Positions 1 through 11,771 of a DNA stretch of 64,000 bases are shown piece by piece. The notes under the pieces are model-generated. The model ran no database searches. It worked only from the letters and a program-made list of their open reading frames with translations, and was not told the origin of the DNA. The position numbers and the translations under genes were made by a program. Position 1 is the stretch's first letter, and every line of letters begins with the position of its first letter. The stretch comes from Streptomyces sp. NBC_01314 (GTDB lineage Bacteria > Actinomycetota > Actinomycetes > Streptomycetales > Streptomycetaceae). Location: NCBI RefSeq assembly GCF_041435215.1, contig NZ_CP108394.1, positions 2,232,001 to 2,296,000 of the forward strand, in the 5' to 3' direction.

Positions 1-1
1 G

Positions 2-394
2 GTGCCGGTGGCCGTGGTCACCCGCGGCGGCGAGGGCGCGGTCGCGGTGGACCAGACGACCGGGGAGTACGCGGAAGTCCCGGCCCTGGACGTCGAGGTG
101 CTCGACGCGACGGGCGCCGGCGACGTCTTCGGCGCGAGTTTCGTGGCCGCCTCCCTCGGCGGCTGGCCGCTGGTGGAGCGGCTGAGGTTCGCCGTCCTGT
201 CCGCCGGACTGTCCGTGGGGCACCACGGCGGAGGCCTGGCGGCGCCCGGCTGGTACGGCGTCGACCGCTGGTGGCGCTCACTGACCGACCCGGACCTGAA
301 GAAGACCTACGGCTTCCTCACGGACCGCATCCCTGCCGACGTCGGCCCACCGGTGCGCCACGCCCCGGTCACCCCGCCCGCACGGCTCCCCTGA
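2..394 (+). CDS. PfkB-family carbohydrate kinase, C-terminal part (5' end outside the window)
   Basis: Only the last 130 residues are present; the reading frame runs in from the left edge. The PfkB signature 2 is clear at about residues 34-47 (DATGAGDVFGASF), which holds the catalytic Asp and the anion-hole GAGD, preceded by a VTRGGEGAVA strand typical of the ATP-binding half. It should phosphorylate a sugar or nucleoside with ATP in the cytoplasm. It lies 54 bp upstream of a sugar-binding lipoprotein gene on the same strand, so it probably acts on the sugar the ABC system imports. The substrate cannot be named from this fragment. Confidence 0.85.
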   Translation: MPVAVVTRGGEGAVAVDQTTGEYAEVPALDVEVLDATGAGDVFGASFVAASLGGWPLVERLRFAVLSAGLSVGHHGGGLAAPGWYGVDRWWRSLTDPDLKKTYGFLTDRIPADVGPPVRHAPVTPPARLP

Positions 395-448
395 TCCCCC
401 CAGAAATTGCCCCGAAGTACCACGAACAGGAATAAACAGGAGTGACCC

Positions 449-1729
449 GTGGACCTTTCTCGTAGAGGCTTCCTCCAGGCTGCCGTGCTCACCGCGGCAG
501 CCTCCGGCCTGACCGTCGCCTGCGGCGGCGACTCGGAATCCGGCGGCACCAAGAACGGCAAGAGCCTCACCATGTGGTACTGGGGCGGAGCCCTCAGCGA
601 CAAGGTGGTCGCCGAGGCCAAGACGCACTTCGGCGGCCAGACCAAGCTGACCAGTTCCTCCATCGGCGGCGACTTCAAGCAGAAGCTCACCACCACCCTC
701 GCGGCGGGCGGCAGCTCCGTGCCGGACATCACCGGCATCAAGGGCGAGGACATCGCCTCCTTCCTGCCCAACGCCGACCGCTTCCTCGACCTGAACGACC
801 TGGGCTTCAAGAAGATCTCGTCCCAGTACCTGGAGTGGAAGACCAAGCTCGCCCAGACCGAGGACGGCAAGCAGATCGGGTTCCCGATCGACATCGGCCC
901 CACCGCGCTCTTCTACCGCGCGGACCAGTTCGACAAGGCCGGGCTGCCCTCCGACCCGGCCAAGGTCGCCGCCGAGGCCAAGACCTGGGACGACTACTTC
1001 GCACTGGGCACCGAACTGAAGAAGGCGCTGCCCGGCACCTTCCTGGTCAACAACATGGGCTCGGTGTTCAACATCGCGGTCGGCCAGGGCACCAAGCGGT
1101 TCATCGACCAGGACAACCACTTCATCGGCGACCAGGACCACATCCGCGCCGCGTGGGACACGGCGGTCCGCGCCTACACGCTCGGCCTCGACGCCAAGAT
1201 CAACGACCAGAGCTGGAACGCCGCCGTCGGCAAGAGCCTGACCACCGAGGTCGGCGCCGCCTGGCACGCGCTGGACATCGAGTCGGCGGCCCCGGGCACC
1301 AAGGGCAAGTGGCGGGTCTGCGCGACGCCGGGCGGGCCGGCCAACCAGGGCGGTTCCTATCTGACCCTGCCCAAGCAGTGCCGGAACCCCGAAGAGGCAT
1401 TCAAGATCATCAGCTGGATCCTCAGCCCGGACAACAACGCCAAGAGCTTCACCGACGCCGCCATCTTCCCCGCCTCCCCGGACTCGTACGCGATGGAGGC
1501 CATGACGGGCCCCGACGCCTTCTTCGGCGGACAGAAGATCATCGAGGTCTTCGGCCCGGCCGCCGAGGCCATTCCCGTGAGCTACGAGGCGCCCGCCGAC
1601 TCCGCGGTCATGGCTCCCTTCATGGCCGAGCTGACCAGCATCGAGGCCAAGGGCAAGAAGCCCGACGACGCCTGGAACGACGCGGTCGGCCAGGCCAAGC
1701 AGATCGCCAGGCGGCAGGGGGTGAACTGA
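449..1729 (+). CDS. ABC sugar transporter, solute-binding lipoprotein
   Basis: A 426-residue extracellular binding protein of the family 1 (MalE-like) type. The N-terminus has a twin-arginine motif (R5-R6, RRGF), a hydrophobic stretch and a lipobox-like TVAC with Cys25, so it should be exported and lipid-anchored. The GTG start at 449 follows an AGGAG about 7 nt upstream. The gene begins the transport part of the operon; the next permease starts 1 bp after its stop. No ATPase gene is present, as is usual for Streptomyces sugar importers that share MsiK. The beta-galactosidase downstream makes a galactoside a likely ligand, but that is inference. Confidence 0.92.
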   Translation: MDLSRRGFLQAAVLTAAASGLTVACGGDSESGGTKNGKSLTMWYWGGALSDKVVAEAKTHFGGQTKLTSSSIGGDFKQKLTTTLAAGGSSVPDITGIKGEDIASFLPNADRFLDLNDLGFKKISSQYLEWKTKLAQTEDGKQIGFPIDIGPTALFYRADQFDKAGLPSDPAKVAAEAKTWDDYFALGTELKKALPGTFLVNNMGSVFNIAVGQGTKRFIDQDNHFIGDQDHIRAAWDTAVRAYTLGLDAKINDQSWNAAVGKSLTTEVGAAWHALDIESAAPGTKGKWRVCATPGGPANQGGSYLTLPKQCRNPEEAFKIISWILSPDNNAKSFTDAAIFPASPDSYAMEAMTGPDAFFGGQKIIEVFGPAAEAIPVSYEAPADSAVMAPFMAELTSIEAKGKKPDDAWNDAVGQAKQIARRQGVN

Positions 1730-1730
1730 G

Positions 1731-2738
1731 GTGTCGTCACCTCCGGTCACCGGCACCGCCACGGTGCACGAGCACCGTGGCGGGCCGGGCCCGGCCCGCT
1801 TCCGCCCGCGGCGCACCCCGCCCGCGGGCGTCACGCGGCCCCGACGTCTTGGGGCGCTGTCGTTCTGGCGGCAGTACCTGGCGATCTCGCCCTTTTACCT
1901 GATCTTCATCGTCTTCTCGTTCGTCCCCGTCTTCTATTCGCTGTATCTGTCCTTCCAGCGCTACGACGGCCTGGGCACCAAGCAGTTCGTGGGCCTGCAG
2001 CAGTTCGAGTTCCTCTGGAACGACCCGGTCTTCTGGCTGTCGATCCGCAACACCCTGGCGATCTGGGTCCTGTCCACCGTTCCCACCCTCTTCGGCGCCC
2101 TGGTGCTGGCGACGCTGCTGCATTCGGTGCGCCGCTTCAAGGGTTTCTACCGCATCGCCCTCTACGTGCCGAACGTCACGTCGATCGTCGCCGTGGCGAT
2201 CTTCTTCGGCGCGGTGTTCAGCAACGACTTCGGGCTGGTCAACGCGATCCTGGGCATGGTCGGCATCTCACCCGTCCCGTGGCTGAGCGATCCATGGCTG
2301 ATCAAGGTCGTCATCGCGCTGCTGATGACGTGGATGTGGACCGGCTACAACATGATCATCTATTTGGCCGGCCTCCAGGCCATCCCGCAGACGATCTACG
2401 AGGCGGCCCGGATGGACGGCGCCGGCCCGATCCGCACGTTCTTCCAGATCACCATTCCGATCATGCGGCCGATCATCCTGTTCACCGTCGTCATCTCGAC
2501 GATCAACGGTCTGCAGAGCTTCAGCGAACCCCAGGTGCTCTTCGCCAGCAACGCCGCCAACCAGAACCTCGGCGGCCCGGGGCAGGCGGGCCTGACCACG
2601 CTGCTGTACTTCTACCAGTCGGCCTTCCTCGACAACGACTACGGCTACGGCGCGGCCATCGTGTGGGCCTTCTTCGTGCTGATCATCGTGCTCGTCGCCG
2701 TCAACTGGCGCATCGTGCAACGAGGGAGGAAGTCATGA
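1731..2738 (+). CDS. ABC sugar transporter permease (MalF-like)
   Basis: A 335-residue inner-membrane permease. The first ~40 residues are a Pro/Arg-rich cytoplasmic tail, then six hydrophobic segments follow, the first reading LAISPFYLIFIVFSFVPVF. The cytoplasmic EAA loop that docks the ATPase is visible (EAARMDGAGPIRTFFQ, about residue 223). The GTG start lies 1 bp after the stop of the binding-protein gene, and the stop overlaps the next permease as ATGA, so the three genes are translationally coupled. It should form a heterodimer with the following gene product. Confidence 0.93.
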   Translation: MSSPPVTGTATVHEHRGGPGPARFRPRRTPPAGVTRPRRLGALSFWRQYLAISPFYLIFIVFSFVPVFYSLYLSFQRYDGLGTKQFVGLQQFEFLWNDPVFWLSIRNTLAIWVLSTVPTLFGALVLATLLHSVRRFKGFYRIALYVPNVTSIVAVAIFFGAVFSNDFGLVNAILGMVGISPVPWLSDPWLIKVVIALLMTWMWTGYNMIIYLAGLQAIPQTIYEAARMDGAGPIRTFFQITIPIMRPIILFTVVISTINGLQSFSEPQVLFASNAANQNLGGPGQAGLTTLLYFYQSAFLDNDYGYGAAIVWAFFVLIIVLVAVNWRIVQRGRKS

Positions 2739-3604
2739 CGACAGCCGCCACGCCACGGCCGGCCACAGGCACGAAGCGGCCGCGCCGCCCCAAGGGCCTG
2801 TCCGCGCACGTCTTCCTCGTCCTGGCCGTCCTGATCTCGGTCTTCCCGTTCGTGTGGACGATCGTGATGGCGACCAACACCACCCGCGACATCTACAAGA
2901 GTCCACCGAAGCTGACCTTCGGCTCCCATCTGCTGGAGAACATCCGGCATGTGCTCGACACCATCGACTTCTTCGGGTCGATGCTCAACACGGTCGTCGT
3001 CGCCTGCGTCACCACGGTCCTGGTGCTGTTCGTCGACTCCCTGGCGGCCTTCGCCTTCGCCAAGTTCGAGTTCCCCGGGCGCAAGGTGCTCTTCGGCACG
3101 CTGCTGGTGTTCATGATGCTGCCGCTGCAGCTGGCCGTCCTGCCGCAGTTCATCCTCATGTCCGAGGTCGGCTGGGTCGGCATGCTCAAGGCACTGGTCT
3201 GGCCCGCCCTCTCCAACGCCTTCGGCATCTTCTGGCTGCGCCAGTACATCGAGAACGGCGTGCCCGACGAACTGCTGGACGCGGCGCGCATCGACGGCGC
3301 CGGGTTCTTCCGCCAGTACTGGAACGTCGCGCTGCCGATGATCAAGCCCGCGTTGTCCTTCCTCGCCATCTACGCCTTCGTCGGCGCCTGGAACGACTAC
3401 GTCTGGCCCCTCATCGTGCTCACCAACCCCGAGCACGTCACGCTCCAGGTGGAGCTGGCCCAGCTCAACCTCGGCCACAACACCGACTACAGCATGGTCA
3501 TGGCCGGTGTGCTCATGGCGTCCATCCCGCTGGTCGTGGTCTTCGCGATCTTCGCGCGCGGGTTCATCGCGGGCGCCACCGAGGGCGCGGTACAGGGCAG
3601 CTGA
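2735..3604 (+). CDS. ABC sugar transporter permease (MalG-like)
   Basis: A 289-residue permease with about six membrane segments and an EAA loop (DAARIDGAGFFRQYW, about residue 184). The ATG overlaps the stop of the MalF-like gene by 4 bp (ATGA). AGGGAGGA sits a few bases upstream, so the start is well supported although the frame stays open further upstream. It pairs with the preceding permease to form the membrane channel of the importer. Confidence 0.93.
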   Translation: MTTAATPRPATGTKRPRRPKGLSAHVFLVLAVLISVFPFVWTIVMATNTTRDIYKSPPKLTFGSHLLENIRHVLDTIDFFGSMLNTVVVACVTTVLVLFVDSLAAFAFAKFEFPGRKVLFGTLLVFMMLPLQLAVLPQFILMSEVGWVGMLKALVWPALSNAFGIFWLRQYIENGVPDELLDAARIDGAGFFRQYWNVALPMIKPALSFLAIYAFVGAWNDYVWPLIVLTNPEHVTLQVELAQLNLGHNTDYSMVMAGVLMASIPLVVVFAIFARGFIAGATEGAVQGS

Positions 3605-3629
3605 ACCGCTCCCGGGAGGCAGGTGCGCG

Positions 3630-4621
3630 ATGGTGGATGTCGTCGGCGGTGGAGGACGGCCCGGGCGCGGCAAGGTGCTCGTGGTGGGGATGGACGGCGT
3701 GCGCTTCGACCGGCTGCCCCTCCCCCGGCCCCCGGCCGGGCGGACGACCCTCTCGCTTCGCCCGCCGTCCACGGCACCCGTGCTGCACGGCCTGATGACC
3801 GCCGGCGCCCACGGCAGCAGCCTGCTGCCCTACGGCGAGGTGGACGGTCAGGCCGAGGGCGGGCCGTCCACCAGCATGGCCTACACCGACTCCGGCCCCG
3901 GCTGGTCGAGTGTGCTGACCGGGGTGTGGCCCGACCGGCACGGGGTCACCGGCAACGACTTCACCGGCGCCGACTACGCCCGCCACCCCGACTTCCTCAG
4001 CCGCGCCGCCACCGCGCGGCCCGCTCTGCGCACGGCGGCCGTGGTGTCCTGGCCGGAGCTGGTCCACCGCGGCACCCTGGGCCCCGCCATCGGCCGGCGC
4101 GTGCCGTACGACGGCGAGTGCGACGGTTACGAGAGCGCGGACCGGCTCGTCGCCGACACCGCCGTGCGCTGGCTCACCGAGGACGACCCGGACGTCGTGT
4201 TCGTGTACTTCGGCGCCACCGACGAGGCCGGCCACGCCACGGGCCCCCTCGGCCCCGCCTACGACCGGGCCCTCCTCGTCCAGGACGCCCACCTCGGGCG
4301 GCTGTTGGACGCCATCGGCGCCCGGCGCTCCGACCCGGTCCGGGCGGACGAGCACTGGACGGTCCTGGTCACCACGGACCACGGCCATCTCGACACCGGG
4401 GGCCACGGAGGCGACACCCACGCCGAGCGAGAGGTCTTCGTCGTCCTCGCCGAACCCGGGATGTCCGGCGGCACCCTGCTGGACTCGCCCCGCCTCATCG
4501 ACATCGCCCCCACCGTCCTGGACCGTCTCGGCATCCCCGTCGACCCGGCCTGGGGCCTGCGGGGCCGCATCCTGCCCCGGCCGACCATGTCCCCCCTGTC
4601 ACCACCCACTTCGGAACGGTC

Positions 4622-4625
<4 letters not shown>
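3630..4625 (+). CDS. Alkaline-phosphatase-superfamily phosphodiesterase/nucleotide pyrophosphatase-like protein
   Basis: A 331-residue protein of the type I phosphodiesterase/NPP branch. Metal-ligand patches occur in family order: VVGMDGVRFD near residue 17, a nucleophile region with SGPGWSSVLTGVWPDRHG near 90, ATDEAGHATGP near 200, and TTDHGHLDTGGHGGD near 248. The ATG at 3630 is preceded by GGGAGGC; the longer upstream frame only overlaps the permease. No signal peptide is visible, so it acts in the cytoplasm. It overlaps the beta-galactosidase start as ATGA. The context suggests it removes a phosphodiester or phosphate group from an imported glycoside; the substrate is not known. Confidence 0.85.
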
Positions 4626-7579
<2,954 letters not shown>

Positions 7580-7606
7580 CCCACGAACCCTTTCTACGGA
7601 GTCACT

Positions 7607-9439
7607 GTGTGCACCTCGCACGAACCGGGGCAGGAGTCTGCCCAGACCCACTCGGGCAGACGTAACTTCCTCCGCGCCACGGCACTGCTGGGCGCGGCGG
7701 CGACGGTCGCGCTGCCCACCTCCGCGGCGCGGGCGGCATCGCGGCGCCGCAGGGCCGACCCCGCGAGCCGCCGCTTCACGCTCGCCGTCATGCCCGACAC
7801 CCAGTACCTCTTCGACGGACCGAGCATCGACAGGAAACCCGTCGAGGCGTCCTTGCGCCACCTCCTGGAGCACGGTGAGGACGAGAACATCGTGTTCCTG
7901 TCCCACCTCGGGGACCTCACCCAGAACGGCACCGCCCAGGAGACCGCGGCGATCGGCGAGGCGTTCCGGCTGCTCGACCGCGAGGGCGTCGGCTACAGCG
8001 TCCTCGCGGGCAACCACGACGTGCGCTCCTCCACCGACGACCAGCGGGGTCCCACCCCGTACCTGGACGTCTTCGGGCCCGCCCGTTTCGAGGGCGGGCC
8101 GGCCTTCGGGGGCGCCTCCCCGGACGGCTACAACTCCTTCCACCTCTTCGAGGCGGGCGGCCGGCAGTGGATGGTGCTCGCCCTGGACTGGCGGCTGTCC
8201 GCGAAGGGTTTCGCCTGGGCGAAGGACGTCCTGGCCCGGCACCCGAGGACGCCGGTCGTCCTCACCACGCACGAGCTGGTGGACGGGGACGACTCCCTCT
8301 CCTCGTACGGGCAGACCCTGTGGGACCAGCTGATCAAGGACCACGACCAGATCTTCCTCACCCTCAACGGGCACTACTGGCCGGCGGCGCGCGCGACACG
8401 GAAGAACACCGCCGACAACGATGTCCATCTGCATCTCACCAACTACCAGAACCGGTACTTCGGCGGCGCGGCGATGATCCGCCTCTACCGCTTCGACCTC
8501 GACCGGAACACCATCGACGTCGAGACGATCTCCCCCTGGATCCTGGGCCGGGCCGCCAAGGGGCTCAACGAGCTGGAGCGGCAGGAGAGCGAACTCTCCG
8601 GTGACGCGGACCGGTTCACGGTCGAGGTCGACTTCGACAAGCGGTTCGCCGGCTTCGCGCCGGTGCCCGCGCGGGCGTCGAGGCCGGTCGCGGAGCTACT
8701 GGTGCCCGGCACGGTCGCGTACTGGCGCTTCGACGGGCAGGAGGACGGAGCGGCCGTCAGCGGCACGATCCGCGACCGCTCGGGACGCGGCAACGACCTC
8801 GGCCTGGTCCCGGTCGGCGGTGGCACGCTCACCTGGTCGGCCGACCACCACCCGGACCAGCCCGGCCACGGCAGCCTGGAGTTCCACGGCGGAAAGCCCC
8901 CGCTGAAGGGCGCGTACCTGCGTACGGTCGACGGGGCTCCGCTCAACTCGGCGACGTTCAAGGGTGGTTACACCATCGAGGCGTTCTACCGGCTGCCCGC
9001 CGACTGGAACCCGTCGAACCACGCCTGGGCCGGTGTCCTCGGCCGTACCGGCACGGGCGGCGCGGCGGGCAAGACCGCCGACGACCCGGACGAGCCGCTG
9101 GCCACGCTGTCGCTGTCGAACGACCGGGAGCCGCAGTGGGCGGTGCGACCGCTCAACCAGCAGGGCATCGCGACCAACTGGGGCCAGGAGACCCCGCTGG
9201 AGACGTGGTGGCACCTCGCGATCGTCAACGACGGGAAGCACACCACGCTCTACGTCCAGGGCTGCCCGGTCGCGCGCAATCCGAAGGCGGCCTCCGTCGG
9301 GCTGGCCTCGGTGGGCCTGCCCTGGATCCTCGGCGGCTACGAGTACGCCGGGAAGATCGACCAGATCCTGCACGGGCGGCTCGGTGACGTCCGCATCGTC
9401 GAACGGGCGCTGCCCGTCAAGTCGTTCATGAACCACTGA
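7607..9439 (+). CDS. Tat-exported calcineurin-like metallophosphoesterase with a C-terminal LamG domain
   Basis: A 610-residue secreted protein. The N-terminus carries a twin-arginine signal (SGRRNFLRAT) followed by an Ala-rich segment ending near ARAA. The metallophosphoesterase core shows its blocks in order: VMPDTQY (~63), HLGDLTQNG (~102), AGNHDVR (~137), TTHEL (~223) and NGHYWPAA (~255, where the family usually has GHxH). The C-terminal ~200 residues form a concanavalin/LamG-type fold (GYTIEAFYRLPADW, then DGKHTTLYVQG and GDVRIVERAL). The GTG start lies 27 bp after the beta-galactosidase, so it may belong to that operon. It probably dephosphorylates an extracellular substrate; LamG suggests glycan binding. 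Confidence 0.88.
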   Translation: MCTSHEPGQESAQTHSGRRNFLRATALLGAAATVALPTSAARAASRRRRADPASRRFTLAVMPDTQYLFDGPSIDRKPVEASLRHLLEHGEDENIVFLSHLGDLTQNGTAQETAAIGEAFRLLDREGVGYSVLAGNHDVRSSTDDQRGPTPYLDVFGPARFEGGPAFGGASPDGYNSFHLFEAGGRQWMVLALDWRLSAKGFAWAKDVLARHPRTPVVLTTHELVDGDDSLSSYGQTLWDQLIKDHDQIFLTLNGHYWPAARATRKNTADNDVHLHLTNYQNRYFGGAAMIRLYRFDLDRNTIDVETISPWILGRAAKGLNELERQESELSGDADRFTVEVDFDKRFAGFAPVPARASRPVAELLVPGTVAYWRFDGQEDGAAVSGTIRDRSGRGNDLGLVPVGGGTLTWSADHHPDQPGHGSLEFHGGKPPLKGAYLRTVDGAPLNSATFKGGYTIEAFYRLPADWNPSNHAWAGVLGRTGTGGAAGKTADDPDEPLATLSLSNDREPQWAVRPLNQQGIATNWGQETPLETWWHLAIVNDGKHTTLYVQGCPVARNPKAASVGLASVGLPWILGGYEYAGKIDQILHGRLGDVRIVERALPVKSFMNH

Positions 9440-9459
9440 GACGCCAAGGAGCCCAGACC

Positions 9460-11181
9460 ATGTCCGACCTGTCCGGCACGCACGAACAGCAACTGCCCGC
9501 CTGGGCCGATCCGTCCGTCTCCTCCGCCGACCTGGACGCGCAGGGCGTGTCGCGCCGCGGCCTGCTGCGCGGCGCGGGCCTGTTCGGCGCCGCCTTCGCG
9601 ATGGGCACCACGGGCACCCTGGCGGCACCGGCCTCCGCCGATTCCCGCCCCTACGGCGGCGAAGACCCGCGCCTCGCCTACCTCGTCGGCGACCACCACA
9701 TCCACACCGTCTACAGCCACGACGCCAAGTACACGTTCTCCCAGCTCGCCGCGGCGGGCGCGAAGTACGGCCTCGACTGGATGGTGTTCACCGAGCACTC
9801 CAACTTCGGGCACGCCGACTTCGGTGCCGCGCTGGAGCACAAGGAGATCCTGAAGGCACGGGCCGAGAACCCGCGGCAGCTGATCTTCCAGGGCCTGGAG
9901 TGGTACATCCCGGCCGCCGAGCACTGCACGGTCTTCACGACCCCCGGCCGGCACGAGGTCGACCTCCTCACCCGCTTCGAGCGCGCGTACGACGGCAAGC
10001 TGCTCGGCTACACGGACGGTTCCGCGGGCGGCGCGGACACCGCCCGCAACGAGGCGCACGCGGTGAAGGCGATCAAGTGGCTCGCCGAGCAACGCCGTTC
10101 GGGCTACGTCGACGACGTACTGGTCCTCGCCAACCACCCGCTGCGCCTCGGCATCGACTCCCCGCACGAGATGCGCGACTGGCGGGACGCGGCCCCCGAG
10201 ATCATGATCGGCATGGAGGGCGCGCCCGGCGCCCAGGGCGCGGCGATCCCCGGCTGGCGGGGGGCCACCTCGATACGCGGCGAGTACGAGAACAAGCCGT
10301 CGGCCCAGTCCTGGCCCGGCTACCCGGCGGAGGCGTTCCTCACGTACGGCGGTTTCGACTGGTCGACGGCGACCGTCGGCGGTCTCTGGGACGCCATGCT
10401 GGCCGAGGGCAGGCTGTTCTCGATCACCACCAACTCGGACGCCCACCGGATCGTCTTCGACACCTGGAAGAACGGCGACTGGCCGGCCGGGCAGAACTTC
10501 GACAACACGGGCAAGCTGCCCGACCCGGTGAACACCGACACCCCGCAGCCCGGCAGCGACTTCTGGCCCGGCCAGTTCAGCCGCACCCACGTGGGCGTCA
10601 CCCTCCCCCACTACCTAAACGGTGTGGGCGGTGCCCCCATCGGCTACCGCGCGGTGATGAGGGGCCTGCGCGCGGGCCGCGTCTGGCTCGACCACGGCCA
10701 CCTCCTCGACGGCCTCGACGTCCGCGTGAAGCGTGACCGCAGCCCCGGCCGGGGCGTCACCCTGGGCGGCCGGCTGCGGGTCCGCAAGGGCGAGAGGATC
10801 ACCCTGGAGGTGACGGTGACGACCGCGTCCCGCGCCAACCCCCAGGGAATCCTGCCGGAGTTGGCCCATGTCGACGTCATCCGGGGCGCGGTGCGCGGCC
10901 CGGTGACCGACCGGGACGCCTGGCAGGCCCCCGCCACCAAGGTCGTCCACACCAGGGACGTGAGCGGCCGCAAGGGCACGTACACCCTGCGCATCCCGGT
11001 CACGGCCGGCGACGAGTCCTTCTACCTCCGCCTGCGGGGCAGCGACGGCAAGCGCAACGGGGCGGGCTACCTGGGCGCCGCGACCGACCCCCATGGCCCG
11101 ATCCCGCACACGCCGGGCGACGGGAACCCGTGGGAGGACACGTGGTTCTACTCGAACCCGGTGTTCGTGGACGTACGTTGA
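9460..11181 (+). CDS. Tat-exported PHP-domain phosphoesterase-like protein
   Basis: A 573-residue protein with a twin-arginine signal (SRRGLLRGAG) ending near PASA. The PHP metal-binding blocks are present: DHHIHTVYSHD (~78-88), TEHSNFGHADF (~109), and conserved His/Asp later (LANHP; NSDAHR). The PHP fold hydrolyses phosphoesters with a multinuclear metal centre. The last ~150 residues look like a beta-rich accessory domain. It starts 20 bp after the metallophosphoesterase with AAGGAG upstream, so both are probably co-transcribed. It is the third phosphoester hydrolase in this gene run. Confidence 0.85.
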   Translation: MSDLSGTHEQQLPAWADPSVSSADLDAQGVSRRGLLRGAGLFGAAFAMGTTGTLAAPASADSRPYGGEDPRLAYLVGDHHIHTVYSHDAKYTFSQLAAAGAKYGLDWMVFTEHSNFGHADFGAALEHKEILKARAENPRQLIFQGLEWYIPAAEHCTVFTTPGRHEVDLLTRFERAYDGKLLGYTDGSAGGADTARNEAHAVKAIKWLAEQRRSGYVDDVLVLANHPLRLGIDSPHEMRDWRDAAPEIMIGMEGAPGAQGAAIPGWRGATSIRGEYENKPSAQSWPGYPAEAFLTYGGFDWSTATVGGLWDAMLAEGRLFSITTNSDAHRIVFDTWKNGDWPAGQNFDNTGKLPDPVNTDTPQPGSDFWPGQFSRTHVGVTLPHYLNGVGGAPIGYRAVMRGLRAGRVWLDHGHLLDGLDVRVKRDRSPGRGVTLGGRLRVRKGERITLEVTVTTASRANPQGILPELAHVDVIRGAVRGPVTDRDAWQAPATKVVHTRDVSGRKGTYTLRIPVTAGDESFYLRLRGSDGKRNGAGYLGAATDPHGPIPHTPGDGNPWEDTWFYSNPVFVDVR

Positions 11182-11201
11182 GCACCAGGGCCTGTCAGGG
11201 G

Positions 11202-11246
11202 CATGGGGAACCGCGCGACCGGCCACGCGGTCCCGCGGTTCCCCAC
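11202..11246. terminator. Hairpin between convergent operons
   Basis: A strong inverted repeat, left arm GGGGAACCGCG and right arm CGCGGTTCCCC, lies just after the PHP gene stop and before the convergent MaoC gene. No long T tract follows, as is usual for Streptomyces terminators. It would serve both directions. Confidence 0.7.
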
Positions 11247-11301
11247 GCCCCGGCACTCCTGGGGCGCTCCCGGCGGTGCGCTCACGCGTGGAGCGGAGCG
11301 T

Positions 11302-11757
11302 TCACGCGTAGAAACGGGAAAGGCTCTGCAGGACAGCCGCCGGCTTGGGCGCGCCCTCGATCTCGATCGTGCCGTCGACCGTGATCTGCACGCCTCCCGG
11401 CACGTCCTCCACCGACGCCAGCCTGGCCACCAGCCGGATCTTCGACCCGACCTTCACCGGCGACGGGAAACGCACCTTGTTCAGGCCGTAGTTGACCTTC
11501 GTCGACACGCCCTCCACGTCCAGCAGCTCGGTGAACAGCGGGATGAACAGCGACAGGGTCAGGTAGCCGTGGGCGATCGGCGCGCCGAAGGGGCCCTCGG
11601 CCGCCTTCTCGGGGTCGACGTGGATCCACTGGTGGTCCCCGGTCGCGTCGGCGAACGTGTTGATGCGCTCCTGGGTGACCTCGATCCACTCACTTGTGCC
11701 GAGGTCGCTGCCGTCGAGCTTCTTGAGTTCGTCGATGCCGTTCACGGTGATGCTCAT
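11302..11757 (-). CDS. MaoC-like (R)-specific enoyl-CoA hydratase, single hot-dog domain
   Basis: A 151-residue MaoC-like dehydratase. The hot-dog hydratase motif is seen as FADATGDHQWIHVD (about residues 35-48), giving the catalytic Asp/His pair, followed by PIAHGYLTLSL. It should hydrate an enoyl-CoA or catalyse the reverse reaction. The ATG at 11757 begins the conserved N-terminus; the frame stays open upstream only as a shadow of the ligase. It lies 14 bp downstream of the acyl-CoA ligase in a four-gene leftward operon. Confidence 0.92.
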   Translation of the reverse strand: MSITVNGIDELKKLDGSDLGTSEWIEVTQERINTFADATGDHQWIHVDPEKAAEGPFGAPIAHGYLTLSLFIPLFTELLDVEGVSTKVNYGLNKVRFPSPVKVGSKIRLVARLASVEDVPGGVQITVDGTIEIEGAPKPAAVLQSLSRFYA

Positions 11758-11771
11758 ATGACGTTCCTTGT

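Noticed and set aside
278..1834. A 518-codon minus-strand frame over the solute-binding protein gene
   Set aside because: Mirror of the real gene with no motifs and no ribosome-binding site.
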